In this document: piece after piece, positions 22,994 to 37,333 of the stretch
Position numbering within the stretch: position 1 is the first letter of the stretch
Layout of the letters: each line of letters begins with the position of its first letter
Assembly: GCF_002804245.1 (NCBI RefSeq)
Contig: NZ_CP024968.1
Coordinates: 682,001-746,000, forward strand
Length of the DNA: 64,000 nt
Reading direction: 5' to 3'
Origin: Mesoplasma coleopterae
GTDB lineage: Bacteria; Bacillota_I; Bacilli_A; Mycoplasmatales; Mycoplasmataceae
The notes under the pieces: model-generated
Databases searched by the model: none
The model's input: only the letters and a program-made list of their open reading frames with translations
Told to the model about the DNA's origin: nothing
Translations under genes and position numbers: made by a program

Positions 22994-23824
22994 ATGAAAA
23001 TAGCTATTTTAACTGACTCATCATTTGATGGGAATCTAAAAAGTTTTAAAGATTTGTACCAGGTTCCTCTACTGATTGTTGAAGAAGATGGCACAACACA
23101 TTTCAGTGATGATAAGTTAGACGATAACTTTTTTTATGACTTATTAGAGAAGCAGATTCTAAAGACCGCACAAACCACACCAGGGGAAATGTTAAAAGTT
23201 TGAGACAAACTTTTAACTGAATATGATCAAATAATATTCTTACCTTTATCAAAAGGATTGAGTGGACAATTTAGTACTTACAGAATGATAAGTGAAACTG
23301 AAGAAGAATATAAGGGAAAGGTTTTTGTTTGTGATACTAACGGAGTAAGTATTATTAATCAAGAATTTGTAAAAAAAGTTGCCTTTTGAATTGCACAAAA
23401 TAAAAAAGGTTTTGAAATAATGGAACTAATTTCAAAATCAAATGAAGATTTTATAGGTTACATTATTCCAAAATCATTGGACACATTGAAACGTGGTGGG
23501 AGAATAAGTCCTGCTGCTGCTAGTTTAGCAAAAATGCTAAAAATTGTACCAATACTTAGATATGATGGAAAAATTGATAAAGAAGCTACAGCAAGAACTT
23601 TTAAAAAAGCTATTAACGAAGCTTTAGATTTGATTAAGAAGAATGCAAAGGGTGTTAAAACTGTTGATATTTCTTATTCAAAAATGGAACCAGAAACATT
23701 AACAGAAATTGTTAAAATAATTGAAGAAAAAGGATTTACTATAAATTTAAAAAGTCAGATAACAAGTGTTATCGCAGCCCACACAGGCAAAGAAACATTA
23801 GCTATAGCAGCTTGAAAGAAATAG
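22994..23824 (+). CDS. DegV family protein (FakB-type fatty acid binder), copy 1
   Basis: 276 codons, normal DegV length. DegV/FakB proteins hold a fatty acid that FakA phosphorylates to acyl-phosphate for phospholipid synthesis. Visible blocks: ILTDSS at the start, KTAQTTPGEML (the TSxPS-like substrate loop), PLSKGLSGQF, LKRGGRISPAAASLAKMLKIVPIL and HTGKETLAIA near the end. Start follows caggagg. Three TGA codons are Trp. The paralogue starts 8 bases after the stop, so the two are cotranscribed. FakB function is known for the family; specificity here is unknown. Confidence 0.9.
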
Positions 23825-23832
23825 GAGGATTT

Positions 23833-24684
23833 ATGAAAATAGTTATTTTATTAGATAGTTCAGGAACTAATTCATCAGAAAAAATAAAAAATAAAAATAT
23901 TGAAGTTTTACCGTTACATTTTACTTTTCCTAATGGAACAGATATGTTAGATACGCCAAAAGAAGTAAAGGAAAAAAACATTATTAAACTTATTTCAGAA
24001 GGTGTTGACATTAAAACAAGTCAAGCTAGCCCCGGTGAAGTTGAAAACAAATATGACGAACTTTTAAAAACTTATGATCATATTTACCACATACCTATTA
24101 CTGGTAATTTATCAAGTATGTTGCAAACAGCTATGATGGTTTCAAGAGATGATAAGTATATAGGAAAAGTAACTGTTTATGAAAATTTAAACATTGCTGC
24201 TCAAGCAATAGAACAAACAGCTCTTTACATAACTAAATTGATTGAAGAAGGCGTTATTGAAACTCCTGAACAAATTACTGAAGCAATTAAAGACTACGAA
24301 AAATCAATGTACATTGCAATTCTTCCTGGTGATCTTAAAAGACTAACAAGTGGTGGAAGAGGAAAAAAAGCAGTTACAGCCGTTTTAAATCTTTTAAAAA
24401 CTAAAGTTTTAATTAAGTGAGAGGCTGAACCCAAAAAAGAAGCAATGGGTAGAACTATTCATTCAATTATGGAAAGAATCACAAAAGTTTACCATGATAA
24501 CTATACTGATGGGTATGAAATGGTTTTTGTCAGAACTCCATTAACAGCTTCAAAAATATATGAAGCTGCAAGAACTGCGTTAATTGAAGCGAAAGTTAAT
24601 TTTTCAGAAGAACTAATTCCTAATATTTATACAGCTCATGCTGGTGTTGACACAATAGGTTTTATCATTACTAAGACAATATAA
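23833..24684 (+). CDS. DegV family protein (FakB-type fatty acid binder), copy 2
   Basis: 283 codons; ATG at 23833 chosen because aggagg sits 6 bases upstream, although the frame is open a little further. Paralogue of the preceding gene with the same blocks: ILLDSSGTNSSE, IKTSQASPGEV, HIPITGNLSSML, LKRLTSGGRGKK and HAGVDTIGFII. The two differ strongly along their length, so they may bind different acyl chains, as the FakB1/FakB2 pair does in Staphylococcus. TGA at 24418 is Trp. A bidirectional terminator follows. Confidence 0.9.
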
Positions 24685-24727
24685 AAAAATGTTTAACAAG
24701 GTTAATACCAAGTTAAACATTTTTATT
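24684..24727. terminator. Bidirectional terminator degV/tRNA-Trp
   Basis: Stem aaaaatgtttaac/gttaaacattttt (with small mismatch) between the second DegV gene and the minus-strand tRNA genes; T-runs on both sides. Confidence 0.8.
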
Positions 24728-24734
24728 TATAAAT

Positions 24735-24810
24735 TGGCAGAGGTAACAAGACTCGAACTCGTGACACTCGGTTTTGGAGACCGATGTTCTACCAACTGAA
24801 CTATACCTCT
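24735..24810 (-). tRNA. tRNA-Trp (anticodon CCA)
   Basis: 76 bases including encoded CCA. Acceptor agaggta pairs with tacctct; anticodon arm cggtctccaaaaccg gives CCA, which reads UGG; T-arm gagttcgagtc is standard. Second of two tRNA-Trp genes in the same direction. Confidence 0.95.
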
Positions 24811-24843
24811 AAAAAAAGTACTCTTACCTGTGGAGAGTACTTT
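24811..24843 (-). terminator. Terminator between the two tRNA-Trp genes
   Basis: On the minus strand, stem agtactct/agagtact, loop of about nine bases, then a run of seven T, lying after tRNA-Trp(UCA) and before tRNA-Trp(CCA). It should stop a share of transcripts before the CCA gene. Confidence 0.8.
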
Positions 24844-24855
24844 GTTTCTTAAAAA

Positions 24856-24931
24856 TGGCAGGGGCAGCAAGACTCGAACTCGCGACACTCGGTTTTGAAG
24901 ACCGATGTTCTGCCAACTGAACTATGCCCCT
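24856..24931 (-). tRNA. tRNA-Trp (anticodon UCA, reads UGA)
   Basis: 76 bases with encoded CCA. Acceptor aggggca pairs with tgcccct; anticodon arm cggtcttcaaaaccg gives UCA. It decodes UGA (and by wobble UGG) as Trp and so explains the many in-frame TGA codons. Nearly identical to its neighbour in the D, anticodon and T arms, indicating duplication. Confidence 0.97.
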
Positions 24932-24946
24932 ATTAAACACTTAAAT

Positions 24947-24975
24947 ATTATAAATAAAAAAATGTGTTTTTTCAA
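24947..24975 (-). promoter_or_regulatory. Promoter for the tRNA-Trp pair
   Basis: On the minus strand TTGAAA (24970-24975), 17-base spacer, TATAAT (24947-24952). Predicted start about 9 bases before tRNA-Trp(UCA). Confidence 0.8.
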
Positions 24976-24992
24976 TCTTAATATATAAAGCG

Positions 24993-25454
24993 CTAATTTC
25001 TTTTTTTAGTACAACTTTCACAAATGACATGTAATTCAATTTTTACGTGTTCTAGCTTTTGCTTCTTATCTAATATTAAATCCTTAAATTCATCAAAATT
25101 TATATTTGTTATTTTGTCTGCTGACACATGTTCAATGTTTCCACATTCATCACATTTAATGTGTGCTGATTTATTTGTTGAAAGTTCATATCAAATGTTT
25201 TTTCCATCAAATGTATTTGATGCTATTATATGTTCTTTTAATAAAAGATCTATTGTATTATAAACACTTGCAAGATTAACATTAGTTAAATTTTTTTCAA
25301 GTTTTAATGTTAATTGTTGAATATTTATATGTTCTGATACAATAATAAGTTTAATTATGTTAGATCTTATTTCAGTTATTTTAATTGAATTAACTTTTAG
25401 TTGGTCAATAATTTCATTATATTTTGCTTGCTGAGCTTTATTTAACTTTAACAT
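24993..25454 (-). CDS. Fur family metalloregulator
   Basis: 153 codons, standard Fur/PerR/Zur length. Winged-helix DNA-binding half (residues about 20-90; ASVYNTIDLLLKEHII matches the recognition-helix region VYRTLxxL) and a C-terminal dimerisation half with two CxxC pairs, CDEC and CESC, that would form the structural zinc site, plus HIKC and HVIC. Which metal or peroxide is sensed cannot be told. Start 2 bases after the acpP stop: cotranscribed with acpP. TGA Trp codon after DGKNI. Confidence 0.9.
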
Positions 25455-25456
25455 AA

Positions 25457-25681
25457 TTATTTTGTTAACTCTGTAATAACATTCTCTAAATCTTTAATTG
25501 TTTTAATTTCTAAAAGCTTATCATCAGGAACAAATATTGATAGACGATCCTCCAAAACTGTAATCATATCCATCAAATCTAACGAATCTAGACCAATAGT
25601 TGAAAATTGAGTTTCAGCTGTTAAATTTCCTTTTGCACCTTTGCTTTTTAATTCTTTAATAATTTCATTATGTATATTCAT
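25457..25681 (-). CDS. acpP: Acyl carrier protein
   Basis: 74 codons; ATG at 25679-25681 preferred because aggtga is spaced correctly; a GTG three codons upstream overlaps that site. Carries the phosphopantetheine attachment motif GLDSLDLMD with the modified Ser at about residue 33, in an acidic small protein. In mollicutes lacking full fatty acid synthesis, ACP mainly carries acyl groups for phospholipid synthesis, which fits the two FakB-like genes nearby. Confidence 0.95.
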   Translation of the reverse strand: MNIHNEIIKELKSKGAKGNLTAETQFSTIGLDSLDLMDMITVLEDRLSIFVPDDKLLEIKTIKDLENVITELTK

Positions 25682-25698
25682 TTTTATCACCTAAACAA

Positions 25699-25726
25699 AT
25701 TATAACATTTATTAAGCTTTTTCTAA
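25699..25726 (-). promoter_or_regulatory. Promoter for acpP-fur
   Basis: On the minus strand TTAGAA (25721-25726), 16-base spacer, TATAAT (25699-25704), overlapping the 3' end of the upstream gene. The short distance to the start codon leaves a minimal leader. Confidence 0.55.
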
Positions 25727-26047
25727 TTGGTAATATCACTTATAATTTTTGAATTCATTTCATATATTTACTTCAACCTTATTATCTTTAAAAATAAACT
25801 TTATATCCTGTATGTGGGCTTGATTTTCCATCTTAAGAAGAAAAGCACTAATAAACATATCATTATCAATATTTCCGTTCTTATCTACAAAAGTGTGCCA
25901 CTCATTTTCTGCAAAAATAATTTTTTTAATATTCAAAGTATCTACTTTATTTGAACTAAAAAAATTAGCTGAAACAATGGCGAAGTACAAACTTGTTAGT
26001 CCTGAAACTAATAATAAAACTATTAATAATTGCTTAAGTAATTTCAT
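25712..26047 (-). CDS. Small membrane-anchored protein of unknown function
   Basis: 111 codons. An N-terminal hydrophobic stretch (about residues 5-27, LLKQLLIVLLLVSGLTSLYF) is a signal anchor; no lipobox Cys is present. The rest is predicted extracellular with mixed beta/alpha character. Its start lies inside the 3' end of the upstream 376-codon gene (14-base overlap, different frame), preceded by aaggaggc about 19 bases back and by aaagaat closer. Not recognised. Cotranscription with the upstream unknown gene is likely. Confidence 0.7.
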
Positions 26048-27164
26048 ATTCTTTAACTGCCTCCTTTATTTCATCAGCTGTTAACAAAATTAATATTGAT
26101 CAAAATTCATGTGTGAAACTATAAGTAAAATTTTTACCTTCTTGAATTTCAAATTTTATTGAATCAATAAATTTAAAATTACTATATGATTTAATTGGTA
26201 AAATAATATCAATATTTTCACCAAAAATTTCTAATTTAACTTGAATATTTTGATTTTTATTTCAATTAAAGGGATTCAAGAGTAATCCTGGTTCGCCTTT
26301 ATCTAAAAGTACCTTTTTATTTTTTTCATCTAGAAATGAGTTTTCAAGGTAAACCAATTTTATAGACTCTTGACTTTCTATTAGCTTGGGCTTTAATTCT
26401 CCTGTGTAATAATTTTTAAAATCTTTTTCATTATTGATTTTAAACTCATTTAGTTTTACAGCTGGAAATATTTTGTTATTTTTTATTTGTTGGATTTCAT
26501 CAACTAATGTTTGATTAAAATTAATTAGATCTTCATTTTTATCAATATAATCTAAATTAATTTTTCCCAACTCAGAATATTGTCTATTAACCTCAAACTC
26601 GGAAAATTTAAGATCAATATTAGCTTCCACTATACACTCTGAACTTCATATTTTTTGTTTGTTTTTATTATCATAATAAGTTAAGTAATTGACTAAATTT
26701 AAATTTATTTTATTATCAACTTTAGTAAATTTTGGATTAAGTTTGATTGTACCCTTTGATTTGTAATTTAAGTTTTTGTAATCATGACTCAAACCAAAAT
26801 TTAAATTTATAGAATGCTCCATCTTCAAAGAAACAGGTATTTCATAACTAAAAAATATTTTATTTTCGTTATCGACTATGTAGTTTTTTGGTATAGCAGA
26901 AGTTGGTTTAATTTCTTTTAGATCAGAAGTGAAAAGTTTAAAATCTAAGTTTTTGATATCATAGTTTTCATTATATTGTTCAGTGTTAACCATATTTGGA
27001 TTTAGATTTAAGCAAACAAGCATTTTATAATAACTATTTTTATTGACAACATAAGGTTTGTTAAAGAATACTATTTCTGGAGCTAAAAAAGATTGCATAT
27101 TATTGGAAGTAATTGTTTCAACTATAATATCGGTATTAAACTGTTGTTCTGTTTGTGCTAGCAT
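26034..27164 (-). CDS. Protein of unknown function
   Basis: 376 codons. ATG at 27162-27164 is chosen because gaggtga lies just upstream; the frame is open 25 codons further but without a ribosome binding site. No signal peptide or membrane segment is visible. The sequence is rich in Asn, Lys, Asp and alternating hydrophobics (FKLFTSDLKEIKP; INLNFGLSHDY), suggesting beta-rich domains, perhaps two related halves. TGA at 26643-26645 (read within QKIWSSE) is Trp. The 3' end overlaps the next gene by 14 bases. I cannot assign a family. Confidence 0.75.
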
Positions 27165-27195
27165 TTTATTCACCTCAGTTATAATTAAGGAAAAA

Positions 27196-27232
27196 ATATA
27201 AAAAAAATAAGATGACAAGCATCTTATTATTA
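27196..27232 (-). terminator. Terminator after ldh
   Basis: On the minus strand stem aataagatg/catcttatt followed by a T-run, a few bases past the ldh stop. Confidence 0.85.
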
Positions 27233-27239
27233 ATTTCAA

Positions 27240-28193
27240 TTAAGCTATAGCTTCTTTTGCTTTTTGGTAAGTTGCATCTAAAGCATCACATGATTTCTTA
27301 AATGCATCTTTTTCTGCGTCTGTTAAATCTCATTCAATGATTGTTTCTCATCCTTTTGATCCTAAGATTGCAGGAACTCCTGTGTAGAATCCTTTTTGTC
27401 CGTATTCTCCATTTAATTTAGCACCAACCATGAATGTTGTTTTTTCATCTCTCAAGATTGCTGATGAAATAGCAGCTAAACATACACCAATTCCGTAGTA
27501 AGTAGCACCTTTACGTTCAATAATTTCATATGCCATTCTAATAGCTCTTGTTCAGCATTCTTGCAAGTCAGCATCAGTAATTTTTCCTTCAGCTAAGTAT
27601 TTGCTAATTGGTTGTCCCATAACTGTTGCTTTTGAATAAGCAGCAACTGATGAATCTCCATGTTCTCCCATAATATATGCATTAACTGATTTTGGGGCTA
27701 CATTTAATTTTTCAGCAACTAATCTTCTTAATCTAGCTGAGTCAAGAGTTGTTCCAGCTCCAACTACTGAATGTTCGTCATAACCAGTTACTTGTTGGTA
27801 AACAGTTGTTAAAACGTCACATGGATTTGAAGCAATAACAGTTACTCCATTAAATCCTGATGCTTTAATAGCTTCAGCAATCCCTTTCATAATTCTTGAG
27901 TTGTCAGCAATTAATTCTAATCTTGTTTCACCAGGTCTTTGAGGACGCCCTGCTGTAATAACAATTAAATCAGCATCTTTACAATCTTCATAAGTTCCTG
28001 CTTTAATTGTAAATGGCTTGTCTAAAACAGCCATTGTATCTTGAATATCAATTGCATTTCCTTCAGCAGCTTTTGTATTAACATCAATTAATACGTATTC
28101 TTCAGCTAGCCCTTGGTTAACTGCTGAGTAAATAAATGACATCCCAACAGCTCCAGTACCAACTAACACAACTTTGTTTGAAGTTTTTTTCAT
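27240..28193 (-). CDS. ldh: L-lactate dehydrogenase
   Basis: 317 codons. Reduces pyruvate to lactate, regenerating NAD+ for gap. NAD-binding GTGAVG at residues 12-17, catalytic loop AGRPQRPGETR with Gln85 at the position that favours pyruvate over oxaloacetate and Arg91 for substrate binding, catalytic His178 in GEHGDSS. ATG start with aaaaggag. TGA Trp codons follow LQEC and GSKG. The gene has its own promoter and terminator. Confidence 0.97.
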
Positions 28194-28233
28194 AATTTAA
28201 ATTCTCCTTTTAATTATTTCTCTCTATACAATA

Positions 28234-28262
28234 ATTATATTCTCTATGTTTTAAAAAATTAA
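28234..28262 (-). promoter_or_regulatory. Promoter for ldh
   Basis: On the minus strand TTAATT (28257-28262), 17-base spacer, TATAAT (28234-28239), about 40 bases before the start codon. Confidence 0.65.
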
Positions 28263-28304
28263 GCATTTTAGAATAGAAAATTACAATTTATAAGTGTTAA
28301 TTAA

Positions 28305-28341
28305 AACAAACAAAAAGTGTTACCTTTCGGTAGCACTTTTA
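28305..28341 (-). terminator. Terminator after rpoC
   Basis: On the minus strand stem aaaagtgctacc/ggtaacactttt with GAAA loop and a T-rich tail, about 10 bases after the rpoC stop. Confidence 0.9.
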
Positions 28342-28350
28342 AATTAAATA

Positions 28351-32115
<3,765 letters not shown>

Positions 32116-32124
32116 TTTGCCCTC

Positions 32125-35100
32125 CTATTCTTCTTCAAATGAAAGGTTAATTTCACTTTCATCCACTTCTTCAAAACTATCTAAGTCTTCAATTTCAACA
32201 AGTGATACTGAATCTTCAAAAGTTAATTTGTCAGTTGATGCATGCTTCATGCTTTCGTCATTGATTAAATCATTGTCATCATCATATGCATTAATTTGTG
32301 ACTTATTACCTTTATCGTCTAATAAGTAAATATCAAACCCTAATCCCATAATTTCTTTTGAAAGAACATTGAATGATTCAGGTGTTCCAGGTGTAGGAAT
32401 ATTTCTTGATCTTACGATAGCTTCATAAGTTTTTGTACGACCTTTTAAGTCATCTGATTTAATAGTTAAGATTTCTCTTAGAGTATGCGCTGCCCCATAA
32501 GCTTCTAACGCTCAAACTTCCATTTCTCCGAAACGTTGTCCCCCGTTTTGTGCTTTTCCTCCAAGAGGTTGTTGAGTAATTAATGAGTATGGTCCAACAC
32601 TTCTTGCATGAAGTTTGTCATCAACCATGTGAGAAAGTTTCAACATGTACATAACCCCAACAGAAATTGGTTTATCAATTGCTTCTCCTGTTTGACCATC
32701 AATTAATTTAACTTTTCCATAGTTTTCCATTCCAGCTTCAGCCATGATTTCATCTAAATCATTACTGTTAACTCCTTCGAAAACTGGAGTTGCAATTTTA
32801 ACTCCTAATTTTTTAGCAGCCATTCCTAAATGGATTTCTAAGATTTGTCCAATGTTCATACGTGAAGGAATCCCTTGTGGGTTTAATAGAATATCTACTG
32901 GTGTTCCATCTTCTAAGTGAGGCATGTCTTCAACTGGTAACACTTTTGAGATAATCCCTTTGTTACCGTGACGTCCTGACATTTTATCCCCTTCTTGGAT
33001 TTTACGTTTTTGAACGATATAAACTTTAATTACTTCTAATACATCAGCTGGTAAATCAATACCATCTGGGTTCGCTGCTGATTTAGCTTTGAAACGTTTA
33101 ACAGACTGAACAATTCCTTCTCCACCATTTGGAACTTTTAATGAGTTGTCTTTAACTGATCTTGATTTTTCTCCAAAGATAGCATGTAATAATTTATCTT
33201 CTGGTGATAATTGAGTTTGTCCTTTTGGAGTTACTTTACCTACTAAAATATCTCCTGTTTTAACTTCAGTACCAATAGCTACAATTCCTTCATTGTCTAA
33301 GTATTTTTTAGCATTGTCACTGATGTTTGGGATTTCTGAAGTAATTTCTTCAGCTCCTTGTTTTGTGTTACGAACTTCTAATACATATTCATCGATGTGT
33401 ACTGAAGTAAATTTATCTTCCATGATAACTCTTTCAGACATAACAATGGCATCCTCGAAGTTGTATCCATTATATGTAGTAAAGGCAACAACAACGTTTT
33501 GACCTAAAGCTAACTCTCCATTATCAACAGATGGTCCATCTGCAATAATTTGTCCAGCTTCAATTGAATCACCAACTTTAACAATTGGTTTTTGAACAAT
33601 TGAACTTCCATTATTTGAACGTTCAAAGTTTGCTAATGTATATGTTTTAATTCCAGCTTTTGATTCAACAGTTATTTGTTTTGCATCTACATATTTAACA
33701 ATTCCGTTTTCTGCAGCAACAACACATACTCCTGAGTCTCTAGCTGCTTCAAATTCAATACCTGTTCCAACGAATGGTGATTCTGGAACAATTGTAGGAA
33801 CCGCTTGACGTTGCATGTTGGCACCCATAAGTGCACGGTTAGCGTCATCATTTTCTAAGAACGGAATCGCTGAAGTAGCAACAGAAACAATTTGTTTTGG
33901 TGAAACGTCAATAAATTGAACTTCACTTACTTTAGCAATGTAATCATCACCTTTGTAACGTGAAACTACAGTTTCATCTAAAATTTTTCCATTTTCATCT
34001 TTTGTAACATTTGATTGAGAAATAATGTATTCTTTTTCCTCATCAGCTGATAAGTATTCGTGTTCATTTTGAATTACACCATCAATAACTTTTAAGTAAG
34101 GTGTTCTAATGAATCCTAATTCATCAACGATTGCATAAGTTGACAAGTTGTTAATTAATCCAATGTTTGGTCCCTCTGGTGTTTCAATAGGACAGATTCT
34201 TCCGTAGTGAGAAGGGTGAACGTCACGCACTTCTAAGCTGGCACGATCTCTTGATAATCCTCCAGGTCCTAAAGCAGTTAATCTACGTTTATTTGTTAAT
34301 TCTGCTAGTGGGTTAATTTGATCCATGAATTGTGATAATTGTGATAAGTTGAAAAACTCTCCAATTACAGCAGTTAATGGTTTTGCATTAATAATTGTTG
34401 AAACTTTAACTTTATATAAATCACTTGTTGAAAGTTTTTCTTTAACGTTTTTATCAATACGTGTTAATCCCATTCTGAATTGATTTTGTAATAATTCACC
34501 AACTGTTCTAACACGACGGTTAGCTAAGTTATCAATGTCATCGTATTCACCAATGTTGTATTCTAATCCTAATAAGTAAGAAACAGTAGCTACAATATCA
34601 ACAACTGTAATATGTTCTTCTTTTGAGTTAGGAGTAATTCCAACAATTGTAAATGTTTCGTCTTTTGAGTTATTGTCTTGGTAAACTTTAACTTTTTGAA
34701 TTTGACGTGAACCAGGAATGTCTTCTCTGTATTCAATTGAAGAAACCATTACACCATCTTGTGATAATGCTTCAGAAACTTCTTTAAAGTTTGCTTTAGA
34801 AACTTCAGTGTTTTTAGCAACTAAAACTTTTCCGTTTGCATCAACAATATCTTCAGCTAATATTCTTCCGATTAAACGGTTTTTAACAGCTAATTTTTGT
34901 TGTAATTTGAATCTTCCTGCTTTTGTTAAATCATATTTTCTACGGTCAAATAATAATCCGTTAATGTATTTTGAGGCTCCATCAGAAGTAGCTGTTTCAC
35001 CTTGTCTAATTTTTTTATAAATTTCTTGCACATGTTGTGCTCAGTCTGCGTATGTATCTCCAGTATCATTGTCATTTTTTAATGTTTCAACAATAACCTT

Positions 35101-35979
35101 ATCTTTATCATAAATATTTAAGATTGTATCTCTGTCTAATCCTAAAATCTTTAAGAATGATGTTGCAGTAGTTTTTCTTGATTTATCAATTTTAACAAAT
35201 AATGAATTTGTTGTCTCAGCAGTTTTTTTAGTATCTGTTTCAAACTCTAATCAAGTACCACGACTTGGAATAATATCACCATTGTATAGGTTTTCCCCTG
35301 TCTTGTTGTTGATTTCTGTTTTAAAGTATGAACCAGGTGATCTAACTAATTGTGAAACAATAACTTTTTGTGAACCATTAATAACAAATGTTCCAGCGTC
35401 AGTCATTAATGGGAAGTCTCCAAAGAATACTTGTCCTCATTTTCTTACACTAACTTCAGCCACAACTACATCTTCTTTTTCTTCTAAGATTGTAATTTGA
35501 AATAAGTCATTTTTTTCTGTACCTTTTAATTTAACATCAAAGAAATAAATGTTTTCTGTATTTTTAACAAGTGAAACATTCTTTGAGTCTGTTTTTTCAG
35601 CAATTCAATTTGCTAAAACTTTTTTAATATCTTTTTCTACAATTTCCTCAAATTCTTTTGAGATGTCTTCAGTTTTTGTAAACATTAATTGTAAATCTAC
35701 ATAAATTGGAGCATCATAAATTTTTGATTGTTCTTTTGCTTTTGCTGGTGAAATTTTAGCTTCTTTAATTTCTCACCCTTCTAAGAAAAGAGATGCACTA
35801 GCATCATTTGAACTCATTGCAAAAAATTCGTTTAATACTTCGTCAATTCCTTTTGTTTTGAATCATTCGAAAGTTTTTGTTTGAATTTCAATTAAGTTTG
35901 GTAATTCAAGATTACCTGAAACTTTTCTATAATCACGTCTTTCAACGCCACGGTTTACTTTTTTAATTTTATATGCCAT
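32125..35979 (-). CDS. rpoB: RNA polymerase beta subunit
   Basis: 1284 codons. Catalytic subunit of RNA polymerase and the rifampicin target. The Rif region reads [22 protein letters not shown]. coli His526 is replaced by Asn (about residue 563, codon 34291-34293) and Ser531 by Thr (about residue 568). Conserved blocks [36 protein letters not shown] and [16 protein letters not shown] are intact. ATG start with aaaggaag, 14 bases after the Fic-like gene. The C-terminus is an acidic tail ([16 protein letters not shown]). The N-terminal 316 residues contain several TGA Trp codons. Confidence 0.98.
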
Positions 35980-35993
35980 GTTGCTTCCTTTCA

Positions 35994-37151
35994 TTATTCT
36001 AAAATAAATTTATATTTATTTAATTGCTTATCAGCAATCATAAAGTTTGCGTCATTTTTTGTAACTTTGACAATGTTAGCGCTTTTGAGGTTTTCTAAAG
36101 CTTCCTTAATTTCTTGTTTTTTAATTCCTGAGTATCCTGCAATTTTTAATTTGTCAGTAATTCTTTTAACTGATACTTCTTTGGTTCTTTCAGTTAAAAT
36201 AGTGATTAGCACTATAAACTCATAATCACTTGAGAAAAACTTTGATCTAACTTCAGAATCTTGAACTATCCATTCTTTCACTAGAGATGCTATAAATCCT
36301 CTTTTCACAGAATCTTTTAGTTTATTTTTAATAAAACTTAAAAGTTCATTTACATTGAAACTGTTAATGTTTGATTCATTAATTTTTTCAATTAGTTCTT
36401 CTCAATGATTTAGTAAATCAAAAATTCAAATCTGAAATACTTCTTTTTCTTTAGACTTACCTAAGAATCAAAGACTCAAAAGTAAAGCTATAGTCGAATT
36501 AAATTTTTGATAAGGTTGAATAATTAAAATCTGTAAGAAAATAATTATTGCTTTTGTGAAACCATCAAAAGAATTTTCTGGTACATCATTTATAAATTTA
36601 AACAATTCCTTTAGTTCTTCATCAATTGATTCGAAGTCTATTGTTATGTCAGTTAATATTTTTTTATTATCAACTCTATAATAATTTGCTTTTCTGTCTA
36701 AATTGAATTCGGTATTTCTAAAAAGTATGTGAATTAGTAACTCATAGTTATCTTCATTTATTTCAAAGTCAGCTTTTTTTACTAATCTAACTGCTTCGAT
36801 TAGATTCAATGCCATCTTTTCTTTCTTAGTTTTTGCCTTTGCTCCATTTTCAATTCTTCTAATCATGTTATTGATTGAAAGCATTGATGAACTTTCTGCT
36901 AAATTTTCTAAAAACATTAATGAAGAGATATTGCTCACTAGAACTAAATCTGATAATTGTTGATCATTTGTAAATGTATATGCTTGAAAGTAATTAGTTA
37001 AATACTTATCACTTTCTATTTCTTCCATTGGTTCAAAATTCATTTTTTGCCCTATTGATAATGGGAAATTCACAGTAAAAAGGCCTTGTTCTTCAACAAT
37101 TTGATTCATTGAATCAATGATCTTCTTATTTAAAAAATAATTTAGACTCAT
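35994..37151 (-). CDS. Degenerate Fic-fold protein with C-terminal winged helix
   Basis: 385 codons; ATG with gggagga upstream. Layout follows class II Fic proteins: an N-terminal helix ESSSMLSINNMIRRI aligns with the (S/T)xxxE inhibitory motif, the core runs to QPYQKFNSTIALLL, which aligns with the catalytic HPFxxGNGRxxR motif, and residues about 290-385 look like a winged-helix domain. Both key motifs are lost: catalytic His is Gln, the GNGR loop is FNST, and the inhibitory Glu is absent. No AMP-transfer activity is expected. First gene of a unit with rpoB and rpoC (14-base gap). The Fic relationship is inferred by eye. TGA Trp at 36465-36467 and nearby. Confidence 0.65.
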
Positions 37152-37234
37152 TAGACTTCCTCCCAATATTTCTTTTGCAAAAAAATTGAGGATAGCAGAA
37201 GCTCTTAACTAACTAAACTATACTCGATTATTAT

Positions 37235-37263
37235 ATTATATATAAAACACCTTAAAAAATCAA
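37235..37263 (-). promoter_or_regulatory. Promoter for the fic-like/rpoB/rpoC unit
   Basis: On the minus strand TTGATT (37258-37263), 17-base spacer, TATAAT (37235-37240). It lies between the rplL terminator and the Fic-like gene, leaving a leader of about 75 bases. Confidence 0.75.
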
Positions 37264-37333
37264 TTAAATACGTATTTTATAAGGCTTTTCAAGAACTAAA
37301 ACATCGTTTTTATTTTAAATTTAACTTTGTAAA

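Noticed and set aside
23833-24684. Tandem DegV genes as a frame-split duplicate or assembly artefact
   Set aside because: Both are full length with intact motifs, separate ribosome binding sites and clearly different sequence.
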